A stretch of 8,379 nt of DNA from Methylovulum sp. (GTDB taxonomy: Bacteria; Pseudomonadota; Gammaproteobacteria; Methylococcales; Methylomonadaceae). This document shows, piece by piece, positions 1-7,472 of this stretch. The stretch is taken from contig SCST01000721.1 of NCBI GenBank assembly GCA_004299465.1, positions 1-8,379 on the forward strand, read 5' to 3'. The notes beneath the pieces are model-generated. The model was not told where the DNA came from. It did not search any database and saw only the letters and a program-made list of their open reading frames with translations. Numbering within the stretch: position 1 is the first letter of the stretch; every line of letters starts with the position of its first letter. The position numbers and the translations under genes are program-made.

Positions 1-454
1 TATCGGTGGTGAACATATAAACGCCGGCGCCCAGCAACGCCGCGGCGCCGGCAGCGACAACAACCGCGAGCAAGCCAAATAACGCGACATTGCGCAAGCG
101 CGTAAAAGAAAATGAAGTTCCGGCAACCAGCCTGAGCAATCCGGCGGCCAATACCGTCTCGAATATATTCACCAGTGCAAACAGCACGGCCTGTTTAACG
201 CTGAAAGCCGGCATATCGGCAAAGATTTCCGGCGGCAGGATAGCGATAGCCAGCAAAGGCCATTCACGGGCTGGCCGCAACAGCAAGGCCGCCAGTAATA
301 CCGCGTTGGACGGCCAAAACAACGCAATGCCGTCCGGCATTACCGATGCAGCCACTCCTAATTTCGCAGCGATGAAATAGCCTATCGCCGTAGCCAGGCA
401 ATAAAGCATGATTTTAAAAGGATAGCTCATTACAAGGGTCGGCTCGGAATACAT
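1..454 (-). CDS. MASE1-domain membrane sensor protein, N-terminal part (C-terminus outside window)
   Basis: This partial gene starts on the minus strand and runs off the left edge after about 151 codons. The visible part is almost wholly hydrophobic. Counting from the Met at 430, helices are predicted at about residues 7-29, 36-51, 57-72, 80-102 and 112-140. The segment 'FWPSNAVLLAALLLR' (residues 38-52) is the characteristic second-helix signature of MASE1, an integral membrane sensory domain found at the N-terminus of histidine kinases and GGDEF/EAL proteins. The output domain is not visible, so kinase versus cyclic-di-GMP enzyme cannot be decided. There are two in-frame starts: ATG at 454, preceded by a GGA-type ribosome site and 13 bp from the upstream stop, and ATG at 430, with no clear ribosome site. 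I prefer 454 but either is possible. MASE1 ligands are generally unknown. Confidence 0.82.
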   Translation of the reverse strand, partial: MYSEPTLVMSYPFKIMLYCLATAIGYFIAAKLGVAASVMPDGIALFWPSNAVLLAALLLRPAREWPLLAIAILPPEIFADMPAFSVKQAVLFALVNIFETVLAAGLLRLVAGTSFSFTRLRNVALFGLLAVVVAAGAAALLGAGVYMFTTD

Positions 455-467
455 ATTTTCCAGGTTA

Positions 468-737
468 TTAAGGCGATTTCATTCGTTGGTAGCCCAGCCT
501 TTCCCGCTGCCCTGTTAATCGGGCATATTGCACTCCGTTCGCTGCCGCTACGCTGAAAAGCCCCGTAAAATAACACAATCCAGCCAAGCTAACGATCGCT
601 AAGTAACGAGCACGAAATAAATTGAACAACTCATATTGTAATGGGATGTGGTCAGTCAGTAGGGATTGATATTTTTCCACAATACTTTGAAATACAGGTT
701 CCTTACCCGGCAGTTGTGAAAAACAAATGCCCGGCAA
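468..737 (-). CDS. Small hypothetical protein with one putative membrane segment
   Basis: This is an 89-codon ORF with a TTG start and a double TAA stop, ending 13 bp before the preferred start of the MASE1 gene, so the two could be co-transcribed. I do not recognise the protein. It has a polar N-terminal half followed by one hydrophobic stretch of about 25 residues ('YLAIVSLAGLCYFTGLF' and on) and a basic tail, so a single-pass inner-membrane protein with a short charged C-terminus is possible. An in-frame TGA lies ten codons upstream of the TTG, so it cannot be extended far. No convincing ribosome site precedes the TTG. It could be a real small gene, a decayed fragment of a longer one, or chance. 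The tight spacing to the next gene is the best argument that it is real. Confidence 0.35.
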   Translation of the reverse strand: MPGICFSQLPGKEPVFQSIVEKYQSLLTDHIPLQYELFNLFRARYLAIVSLAGLCYFTGLFSVAAANGVQYARLTGQRERLGYQRMKSP

Positions 738-786
738 CGGCTGATTGTTTCCAGAAGGTCTCGTTGTTCAGTATTTAGCGTCAATG

Positions 787-855
787 GAAATAAAGGGCAG
801 TCCATACAATTTTTGCTTGTTCAATCAAAAAAAGCGGGGGATTACCCTTTATTTC
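787..855. repeat. 11-bp perfect inverted repeat around a 47-bp spacer
   Basis: The arms are GAAATAAAGGG (787-797) and its exact complement CCCTTTATTTC (845-855). With a 2-3 base gap, similarity continues outward (CAATGG on one side, CAACGG on the other). The repeat lies between the RTX stop and the 89-aa ORF. On the minus strand the spacer carries CCCCCGC followed by seven T, so the structure may act in transcript ending after the RTX gene, although the stem just before the T run is weak. It could also be the trace of a very small mobile element. No other feature is seen between 738 and 875. Confidence 0.45.
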
Positions 856-875
856 AACCGTTGTGTTAGGCGGAT

Positions 876-3800
876 TTACAGGATGAAATCGCTTGCGCCA
901 GGCACAAAATTTCCCGAAAGCGTTATCGCAAAATCTGCAGACTGGTCGCCGTTGACATCGCCATAAAGCACGCCATACCAATAATTCAGCTCACCGCCAA
1001 ACACGCTAAATCCATTATCACCTATAAACGAAAACGCCTGGTCACCCGCCAGCAGGGAATTGGCATCAATCGCGGACAGGTCGATTTTATCACCGACAGA
1101 CAGATCGGTGATGGTATCGCCGTAGTATGAGTTACCGCCATCGGCTAACGCGTTATATTTAAAAACATCGTTACCTGCACCGCCGGTCAAGGCATCGACG
1201 CCTAAGCCGCCGACCAGCGTATCGGCACCGTCGCCGCCGCCCAAGGTATCCGCGCCATAGCCTCCGGCTAACGAATCACTCCCTGCCCAGCCTTTGAGCT
1301 TATCGTTACCATTGCCGCCTTTTACCGTATCGTTGCCGCTTCCGCCATTCAGCACCTTATCTACCGCAATTTGGAAAACCAACGAACCGGGCGCCGTTTC
1401 CTCGATAGTCAAATTATCAGGCAGGATTAGACTATAGTCTGCGTTCCAGTCACCGTTAGTGTCGATTTGCAGCAATGTCCTATTCCAGCCGTCATCGATT
1501 ATCTGCACTTGATTGACCACGCCGCTAAAAACCTTACCCATCCCTGCAAAGGTAAGTCCGGTAATCGCGCTTAGATCGATTTGATCGCCCACAGCGAAGT
1601 CGCTAATCGTGTCCCCGTTCAGGGCACTTGATCCCCAATAAGCGCCATTGTCTATCTCGGCTAAAGCGTTATATTTAAAAACATCATGACCTGCTCCGCC
1701 GGTCAGCATGTCTGCGCCCAAGCCGCCGTCCAGCGTATCTGCGCCGTCGCCGCCGTTAAGCGTATCGCTGGATGCCGCACCGGCTAAGCTGTCGTTACCG
1801 CCCCCTCCGTTCAGCGTATCGTTACCATTGCCGCCAACCAAGATGTCATCAGCGGCCGAGCCATTCAGCGCTTGACTTTCGACAACTTGAAAAACCAGCG
1901 TCGCGGCGCCCGTTTCTTCAATAGTCAAATTATCAGGCAGCGCCAAACTGTAGTCAGGATAGCTGTCGCCGTTGCTGTCAACCTGCAGCAACGTTGCATT
2001 CCAGTCATCAACTATCCGTACTTGATTAGTTACGCCGCTGAAATCATTACCGAACCCTGCAAAGCTAAGCCCGGCAATCGCCGCTAAATTGATTTTATCG
2101 CCTACCGCCAGATCAGTAATACTGTCCCTGTTATAAACACCTGACGACAAAAAAGAACCGTCGCCAAACTCAGCTAACGATCTGTACTTAAACGTGTCGT
2201 TGCCTAAGCCGCCGGTTAGTTCGTCAGTGCCTAAGCCGCCATCCAGCCTGTCTGCGCCTTCTCCGCCAAGCAGCTTATCCGAGCCATAGCCGCCGACCAG
2301 CACATCATTACCGGCACCACCATCCAGCGTATCGTTGCCATTGCCGCCAGCTAACGTATCATTCGCATTGGTGCCGTCCAGCATTTTATTTTCCGCAACC
2401 TGGAAAATCCTCGAACCGGCAGCTGTTTCTTCAATAATCAAGTTTGCCGGCAAGGCCAAACCGTAGTCTGCAATCTTGTCGCCGTTGCTGTCAATTTGCA
2501 GCAACGTTGTGCCCCATTCGCCATGAACGCTTATTTGATTGGCCACGCCGCTGAAATCATTACCGAACCCTGTAAACGTCAGCCCGGTAATCGTGCTTAA
2601 ATCGATTTGATCGCCCACCGTCAGGTCGGTAATGGTGTCGCCGCTGTAGTATGGCTCGCCAATCTCGGCTAAGGCCTTGTATTTAAAAATATCATTACCC
2701 TCGCCGCCGGTCAGCATGTCCGTACCCAAACCGCCAAGCAAGGTATCCGCGCCGCTGCCGCCACCCAGCTTATCCGCACCATAAGCGCCGGTTAACGAAT
2801 CATTCCCTCCCCAGCCTTTCAATACATCATTGCCATTGCCGCCCTTTACCGTATCGTTGCCGGCTCCTCCATTTAAGGTTTTATCTGCCGCAACCTGGAA
2901 AATTAACGAACCGGCTGCCGCTTCCTCGATAATCGAGTTGCCGGGCAAAGCCAAGATGTAGTCGGCATAACTATCGCCGTCGACATCAATCTGCAGCACT
3001 GATGAAGATATGCGCACTTGATTGGCTACGCCGCTGAAATCATTACCCAGCCCGACGAACGTAAGCCCGGCTATTGCGCTTAGATCGATTTGATCGCCCA
3101 CCGCCAGATCGGTGATGATGTCGTGGCTGCTGTATGGGACATCGAGCTCGGCTGCTGCCTGGTATTTAAAAACATCGTTACCGGCGCCTCCCGTCAGCAC
3201 ATCTGCGCCTAGCCCCCCCTCCAGCGTGTCCGCTCCGTCGCCGCCGTTCAGCGTATCCCTGCCCGCCCCAGCCACCAGGTGATCATCGCCGACATCCCCA
3301 GTCAGCATGTCATAACCGTTACCGCCGCTTAAGTCGTCATCCGCGGCGGTGCCCAGCAGAATTTGATTAGGCGCGATAGTCAGTCGATTAGATCCCGGCG
3401 CCTTTTCTTCCAACGCAAATTGTGAAGGCATTAAGCTGTTCAGGATTATCCACGAATCGGCGATTTTATCGCCGTCAAAATCAAAGGCTAATTGCCTGCC
3501 GGTATTGTCACCATAAGCATATTGTCCGGGAACGCCGCTAAAAGACGCATCGCCTATATAACTGATTCCTTGGAAAGCAATCACAATGTGATCGCCCTCA
3601 GCAAAATCATTGATACTGTCAACTGCAGCGCCGAAAAAATTACTGCCTATCAAAAAATCGTCCGGCCTTGTAAAGCGAAACGTATCCGCGCCTCCCCCGC
3701 CCATTAAGCTATCAACGCCTAATCCACCGATTAAAACATCATTGCCGTCCCCACCTTGCAAAACATCATTGCCATCTTCGCCGGTGAGGGTATCGTTACC

Positions 3801-4379
3801 TAAGAAGCCAGACAGCGTGTCATTCCCGGCCCCGCCGCTTAGGCTTTCACCGGCATCGCTTCCATTCACCGTTTGATTAAGCGCAAGCGCTAATATCCGT
3901 GATCCTGTTGCGGTTTCCGTAAAATTAACCCGGCCGACAAGTTCCAAGACCACATCTTCTTCAGCATCACCATCGCTATCCACTGCAATGAAAGAGGTAT
4001 TGCTATAATTCATGCTGCCTGCATAGATAAGGGAATAATAGCGAACTTCCCCCGCCACACCCGTAAACTGGGCATTGCCGATAAAGTTTACTCCGGCAAT
4101 CGCCGCAAAATCGATAGTATCTCCCGCCGAAAAATCGACGATCTTATCGCCGCCGGCATCATCAAATCGGCTATATTTAAAAACATCGGCACCGGTACCG
4201 CCATGTAAGGAATCCGCACTGGCCCCACCTTCCAGGACATCATTGCCGTCGCCTCCGGACAAAATATCCCGCCCGCTGCCGCCGGACAATAAGTCATCGC
4301 CAGACAAACCATAGAGCGTATCCCAAGCCGCCGAACCCGTTACCGTATCATTACCTGTTGTACCTGATTTAATTGCCAT
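876..4379 (-). CDS. Secreted RTX calcium-binding protein of seven tandem modules
   Basis: This 1167-aa protein is almost certainly exported by a type I secretion system and folds outside the cell in calcium. The sequence begins with repeats at once ('GNDTVTG' near residue 9) and has no N-terminal signal peptide. It divides into seven modules: residues 1-170, 171-340, 341-501, 502-666, 667-837, 838-1009 and 1010-1167. Each starts with four to seven GGxGxDxLx nonapeptides (calcium beta-roll), then a 'DxIxDLAVGDxIDLSAI' segment like the serralysin C-terminal domain. Each also has a DxDGDxxxD-like acidic motif: D134-D142, D300-D308, D465-D473, D630-D638, D801-D809, D973-D981 and D1141-D1149. The last module ends 'ASDFIL', matching the acidic-hydrophobic end of type I substrates. 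No protease, lipase or adhesin domain is present, so function (matrix, S-layer-like, adhesion or calcium scaffold) is open. An AAGG ribosome site lies 7 bases before the ATG. No transporter genes are visible nearby. Confidence 0.93.
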   Translation of the reverse strand: MAIKSGTTGNDTVTGSAAWDTLYGLSGDDLLSGGSGRDILSGGDGNDVLEGGASADSLHGGTGADVFKYSRFDDAGGDKIVDFSAGDTIDFAAIAGVNFIGNAQFTGVAGEVRYYSLIYAGSMNYSNTSFIAVDSDGDAEEDVVLELVGRVNFTETATGSRILALALNQTVNGSDAGESLSGGAGNDTLSGFLGNDTLTGEDGNDVLQGGDGNDVLIGGLGVDSLMGGGGADTFRFTRPDDFLIGSNFFGAAVDSINDFAEGDHIVIAFQGISYIGDASFSGVPGQYAYGDNTGRQLAFDFDGDKIADSWIILNSLMPSQFALEEKAPGSNRLTIAPNQILLGTAADDDLSGGNGYDMLTGDVGDDHLVAGAGRDTLNGGDGADTLEGGLGADVLTGGAGNDVFKYQAAAELDVPYSSHDIITDLAVGDQIDLSAIAGLTFVGLGNDFSGVANQVRISSSVLQIDVDGDSYADYILALPGNSIIEEAAAGSLIFQVAADKTLNGGAGNDTVKGGNGNDVLKGWGGNDSLTGAYGADKLGGGSGADTLLGGLGTDMLTGGEGNDIFKYKALAEIGEPYYSGDTITDLTVGDQIDLSTITGLTFTGFGNDFSGVANQISVHGEWGTTLLQIDSNGDKIADYGLALPANLIIEETAAGSRIFQVAENKMLDGTNANDTLAGGNGNDTLDGGAGNDVLVGGYGSDKLLGGEGADRLDGGLGTDELTGGLGNDTFKYRSLAEFGDGSFLSSGVYNRDSITDLAVGDKINLAAIAGLSFAGFGNDFSGVTNQVRIVDDWNATLLQVDSNGDSYPDYSLALPDNLTIEETGAATLVFQVVESQALNGSAADDILVGGNGNDTLNGGGGNDSLAGAASSDTLNGGDGADTLDGGLGADMLTGGAGHDVFKYNALAEIDNGAYWGSSALNGDTISDFAVGDQIDLSAITGLTFAGMGKVFSGVVNQVQIIDDGWNRTLLQIDTNGDWNADYSLILPDNLTIEETAPGSLVFQIAVDKVLNGGSGNDTVKGGNGNDKLKGWAGSDSLAGGYGADTLGGGDGADTLVGGLGVDALTGGAGNDVFKYNALADGGNSYYGDTITDLSVGDKIDLSAIDANSLLAGDQAFSFIGDNGFSVFGGELNYWYGVLYGDVNGDQSADFAITLSGNFVPGASDFIL
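879..4379 (-). repeat. Seven-fold tandem coding repeat of about 480-515 bp
   Basis: The RTX gene is a tandem array of seven units at 4379-3870, 3869-3360, 3359-2877, 2876-2382, 2381-1869, 1868-1353 and 1352-879. Units 3 to 6 are very alike over their whole length. They share 'FSGVxNQ', 'LLQID' (or close variants) and 'LPxNLxIEE', and end in 'FQV' or 'FQI'. Units 1 and 2 are the most divergent. Unit 7 shares the front half but switches to a terminal serralysin-type ending. Such an array should be prone to copy-number change by recombination. Confidence 0.85.
2382..3359 (-). repeat. Modules 3-4 of the RTX gene, likely sister block of modules 6-7
   Basis: Module 3 resembles module 6 (both contain 'DTLNGGDGADTL' followed by a GGLGAD turn). 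Module 4 resembles module 7: both open with a GGxGNDTVKGGNGND run, continue 'LKGW', and then have a tyrosine before 'GAD' and a triple glycine. The same correspondence is visible in the DNA: the stretch near 2707-2870 closely follows the stretch near 1180-1340. This suggests that a multi-module block was copied rather than single modules. Confidence 0.55.
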
Positions 4380-4388
4380 TTTTATACC

Positions 4389-4481
4389 TTAGCCATTGAA
4401 TTGAAAAAATGGACTATCGCCCATGCCAGCCATCTGTAAAATCTGCACGCCTATTGATGAATATTGTTCTTCGTATACCAT
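4389..4481 (-). CDS. Possible 30-aa leader ORF before the RTX gene
   Basis: An ATG at 4481 opens 30 codons (beginning 'MVYEEQYSSIGVQILQMAG') and stops at a TAA whose last bases form part of the AAGG ribosome site of the RTX gene, nine bases before the RTX ATG. Such an arrangement would allow translational coupling or leader-type control. No strong ribosome site precedes this ATG and I do not recognise the peptide, so it may be chance in a 180-bp gap. The rest of the gap (4482-4563) shows only a weak GTGC-CGA-GCAC hairpin near 4531-4541 with no T run, so no clear terminator follows the helicase gene. Confidence 0.25.
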   Translation of the reverse strand: MVYEEQYSSIGVQILQMAGMGDSPFFQFNG

Positions 4482-4563
4482 TTTTACTGACTTTATGGCA
4501 CAAGTGATTTAGTCCACTCCGTAAGAAACAGTGCCGAGCACGCGCTGAAACACCGGTTCATCC

Positions 4564-7377
4564 TTATTTTTCCGCAATCAACTGCCTCAACAAGTCTTTA
4601 CAGACGGCCATGCTCTTTTCGGCGCGCTCGTTAAAATCCTGATACCACCAGTCTTGCCGGTCGCGGTATTCCGGCGCCAGCCTGTCAATTACCAGCAAGT
4701 CATAGATATTAACCCATTCCTCTTCCACTTTGATCGCGAGGCTAGGATTGAAAAGATAAGCGCCGCGCAGCACGCGATAAAACAGTTTACGGTTATGCCT
4801 GTCGTCTTTACTGACTTCGTTTTTTGACAGGATGCTGGACAGATAAGCCCGTTGTTTGCGGCGTTCAGGGAGAATGCTGTTAGGGATGTGTTTTACCGCA
4901 TCGATAAAATCCTGGGTCGCAAAACCTTCGAGCCGATACGTCATTTTTTTCGGCATCACACGGTAAAACAGCGCGATCATCAGGTTGAGCATGAAGAACT
5001 CCATGCCGTTCTGGTCAAGCTTGACCAGGCGACCATCGACCTGGATGCTCATGCTGGTAGGTTCCAATTGCTCGTAAATATCGGCCAATTTCTTTTTGGC
5101 GTAGGCATCACTGCGATCCGCTTGCGCCAGTGCGATTTGAAAAGCCGTTAAGCCGTTGCCATCGACTTTCCCGGTATCGGCGCCCAGTTCAAACAGCGCC
5201 TTGATCACGTCGGTATTGCCCATCCACGCGGCAACCATTAACGGCGTTTGATTGAAGATATTGCGAAAATCCGGGCCGTATTGGCTAACCTGCTTGAGCA
5301 CGGCATCGGGCTTTTTAAAACTGTAGGCGCTGTAATGCTTCTGTTGCAGCAGCTGCAAGCCTTTATCGGGTTGCTTGGCGGCCTTAAATTCGGTTTTCAG
5401 CAAGGTATTGATAATGTCGCGGTCTTCATAGACCAGGGCATATTCAAACAAGGTCAGTTTGGCGTTTTTATCGTTGCCTTCAAAAGCTTTATGTTTCAGT
5501 TCGGCCAATGTTGCGGCGGTGATAACCTGCCAGTCCGGCGTTTTTTGTTTGAGAATTTCGCTACGAATCCGCTCGGCCTGTTCCTGTTTGCCTTGCAGTT
5601 CCAGTTTATGCGCTTCCTGACGCCAGTCATCGAGGCTGGAATTTTGGTTGGCGAGTTGCAGGCTGGCTTGGGCATCGCGCAGGCCCATTAGATCCAGCAA
5701 GGGCTGCTTCGGGTTGCTTTCAATCCAGTACAGGTTTTTAACGGCCCGCGTCAGTGCGACATACAAGGCATTGATATAGAACTTGTAGACTTCCAGCGAT
5801 TTGTCGGTCTTGTCCTTGGCGCGGGCATATTTAATGTCCTGCTCCAGGTCGGCAAGACTGACGCCTTTGCTGATTTCGCGGTAACGGGCTTCCTCCTGGC
5901 TCAAGAAGTTGTAGAGGATGATGTTTTCATATTCCAGCCCTTTGGCTTCCTGGATCGTAAAGACCAGCGGCGTGCTGAAATGTTGTTGCGCCGCCGGTTT
6001 CTGGTCGCTCGTCATGACGATGACGGCAAACAGTGTCGAGGCTTTGGTTTTGCTATCCAGTTCCTGGCGGATACCGGCGGTGTCCTGCAAAAACAGCACT
6101 TCGCCCTGGTTATGGCCGTTACTTTCGACCAAGTAATGGCTTTCCTTGTCGATGGAGCCGAAGCGCTGGTTCTTGATTTTTAAAATCTTGTTGGCAATGT
6201 CGGTGACTTGCGGCGAGTTGCGGTAATTGGTGTTCAGGATGCGGATCAGCTCATCCGAAGTCTGCAAATCTTCCTGCCGGTAAAACAGGCTTTTGACTTT
6301 CGACCACGAAAAAAAGTTGGGATGCACAATCTGGTTGGAATCCCCGCACAAAATAAAATCCTGCGCCTGGCGTAGCGATTTGATAATCAGGTAAAGTTGG
6401 ATATTGGTTAGATCCTGCACTTCATCGACAATGACAAAATCGTAACGCGGTTGAACGTGCTGTAGATACTGGTGGCTGACGATATTGCTGTCGTATAGCT
6501 GCCGGTCTTGTAAAAAGTCCAGGTATTTTTCAAAAACGTCGTACACCGTATTGCGTTCTTCCGCGAGGAAGATTGATTCCTTGACGCCCAGGTTCAGGTA
6601 ATCCTCACGACTTAACCAGCTCTTATCGGTGGCTGGCCCCGTGATGACGCCACGAAATTCCTCAAACAATTTATGCGCATCTTTCATCTGGCCCTGGCGA
6701 TAGCGGCTGAACCACTGCTGGAAGGCCTGGAAGCTGACCGGCTTGCCTTCCGGCACCCGGATGCTTTCCAGAAACTCCTGGAACGATAAAAAATCGACCT
6801 GCTGCTCGGGGTTATCGTAATGGTGCGCGTAATACAAGTCGCGGGAGTTTTTAACCAGGTAGGCTGATTGCGTCACATACAACACGTCGCCGACGGCCTG
6901 TTTCATCTTTTCCAGCGTCAACGCCGTTTTACCACTGCCGGCCGAACCGATGACAATCAGCGGCGGTTGCAAGTCATAAATCGACTGCTGGCGGTCATCA
7001 AACGAGATGATTTTATCGAGCAGGTTAAACGTGTTGTGGCCCGGATTCAGGTAAACCAGGTTTTTCCCCTGGCTTTCATCGGGCTTGGGCAGGACGGGGA
7101 TTTTATCTTCATCGATACTAGCAGCCTGACGCAGAAAACGCGAGTCTTCGTAAGCATGGTTTTTGATTAATTCCAGGATCAGCGCATAGCTTTGTTGCTG
7201 ATGGCGATAAATCGAGAACAGCAGGCGGTCGCGTTGATTGAGCCGGGCGCGATATAGATTATCACCGATTTTTTTAACCTCCGCCGACTTGAAGTCATCG
7301 TCTTCCAGGTATTTTTGCAGCTTCGCGAAGCCGGGAATGGTTTTGGGATTGAGTTCGTTATAGACAAGGACTTTCAT
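4564..7377 (-). CDS. RelE/ParE-like domain fused to UvrD-type SF1 helicase with ankyrin repeats
   Basis: This 937-aa multidomain protein is a predicted ATP-driven DNA (or RNA) translocase. Residues about 1-85 look like a RelE/ParE fold: 'KKIGDNLYRARLNQRDRLLF' then 'LILELIKNHAYEDSRFL'. A helicase core follows: Walker A 'GSAGSGKT' (144-151), Walker B 'VIVDEVQD' (315-322), motif III 'LCGDSNQI' (343-350), motif IV 'NYRNSPQV' (384-391), motif V 'QEAKGLEYENIILY' (476-489) and motif VI 'YVALTRA' (539-545). All key residues are intact. Residues 580-705 are helical and charged. An ankyrin segment follows ('TPLMVAAWMGNTDVIKALFE', 711-730, plus a second partial repeat to about 752), and then an unrecognised domain (773-937). 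The start has an AAAGAG ribosome site four bases before the ATG. An unknown 140-aa gene lies 106 bp upstream. Known relatives include DNA repair helicases and helicases of phage-defence systems such as Gabija GajB. A defence or stress role here is inference. Confidence 0.88.
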   Translation of the reverse strand: MKVLVYNELNPKTIPGFAKLQKYLEDDDFKSAEVKKIGDNLYRARLNQRDRLLFSIYRHQQQSYALILELIKNHAYEDSRFLRQAASIDEDKIPVLPKPDESQGKNLVYLNPGHNTFNLLDKIISFDDRQQSIYDLQPPLIVIGSAGSGKTALTLEKMKQAVGDVLYVTQSAYLVKNSRDLYYAHHYDNPEQQVDFLSFQEFLESIRVPEGKPVSFQAFQQWFSRYRQGQMKDAHKLFEEFRGVITGPATDKSWLSREDYLNLGVKESIFLAEERNTVYDVFEKYLDFLQDRQLYDSNIVSHQYLQHVQPRYDFVIVDEVQDLTNIQLYLIIKSLRQAQDFILCGDSNQIVHPNFFSWSKVKSLFYRQEDLQTSDELIRILNTNYRNSPQVTDIANKILKIKNQRFGSIDKESHYLVESNGHNQGEVLFLQDTAGIRQELDSKTKASTLFAVIVMTSDQKPAAQQHFSTPLVFTIQEAKGLEYENIILYNFLSQEEARYREISKGVSLADLEQDIKYARAKDKTDKSLEVYKFYINALYVALTRAVKNLYWIESNPKQPLLDLMGLRDAQASLQLANQNSSLDDWRQEAHKLELQGKQEQAERIRSEILKQKTPDWQVITAATLAELKHKAFEGNDKNAKLTLFEYALVYEDRDIINTLLKTEFKAAKQPDKGLQLLQQKHYSAYSFKKPDAVLKQVSQYGPDFRNIFNQTPLMVAAWMGNTDVIKALFELGADTGKVDGNGLTAFQIALAQADRSDAYAKKKLADIYEQLEPTSMSIQVDGRLVKLDQNGMEFFMLNLMIALFYRVMPKKMTYRLEGFATQDFIDAVKHIPNSILPERRKQRAYLSSILSKNEVSKDDRHNRKLFYRVLRGAYLFNPSLAIKVEEEWVNIYDLLVIDRLAPEYRDRQDWWYQDFNERAEKSMAVCKDLLRQLIAEK

Positions 7378-7413
7378 GAAACTCTTTGCTGATAATGGTA
7401 GCGCTTGTGGAGT

Positions 7414-7428
7414 GCAGGCTTTGCCTGC
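7414..7428. other. Small hairpin GCAGGC-TTT-GCCTGC before the helicase gene
   Basis: A perfect 6-bp stem with a 3-base loop lies 37 bases upstream of the helicase ATG. No T run follows on either strand, so it is unlikely to be an intrinsic terminator. In the helicase transcript it would be a hairpin in the 5' leader, which could affect stability or translation. Confidence 0.4.
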
Positions 7429-7453
7429 AAGTTATGCAATAACCGGCCTAAAG

Positions 7454-7472
7454 TTGAACCGGATGGGTTCAA
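7454..7472. promoter_or_regulatory. Operator-like palindrome TTGAACC-N5-GGTTCAA
   Basis: This is a perfect 7-bp inverted repeat with a 5-base spacer in the 106-bp gap between the 140-aa gene and the helicase gene, about 77 bases upstream of the helicase ATG. Its size and symmetry suit a dimeric repressor or activator site. It overlaps a second possible pairing (CCGGA 7459-7463 with TCCGG 7475-7479), so it could instead be an RNA stem at the end of the upstream transcript. No clear -35/-10 pair can be called with confidence nearby. Confidence 0.4.

Noticed and set aside
90..380. Plus-strand 96-aa ORF
   Set aside because: It is opposite the MASE1 domain, which reads as a coherent family-matching membrane protein; the plus frame is low-complexity Ala/Ser/Asn.
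745..966. Plus-strand 73-aa ORF
   Set aside because: It is antisense to the RTX 3' end and the intergenic inverted repeat, with no recognisable protein features.
781..981. Minus-strand 66-aa ORF overlapping the RTX C-terminus
   Set aside because: It overlaps the RTX coding end in another frame, has unusual Trp/Cys/Arg composition and no ribosome site; the RTX ending DFIL is clearly genuine.
3610..4314. Plus-strand Pro/Ser-rich ORFs at 3610-3876 and 4075-4314
   Set aside because: They are antisense readings of the glycine/aspartate nonapeptide repeats of the RTX gene; the repeating proline-leucine-serine pattern is simply the complement of GGxGxDxL codons.
879..4379. CRISPR-like regular repeats
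   Set aside because: The regular 27-bp periodicity comes from in-frame nonapeptide codons of a continuous 1167-codon reading frame, not from identical repeats with unique spacers.
5248..5691. Plus-strand 147-aa hydrophobic ORF
   Set aside because: It is antisense to the ankyrin and helical part of the fusion helicase; its hydrophobic Phe/Leu/Val content mirrors Lys/Glu/Gln codons on the other strand.
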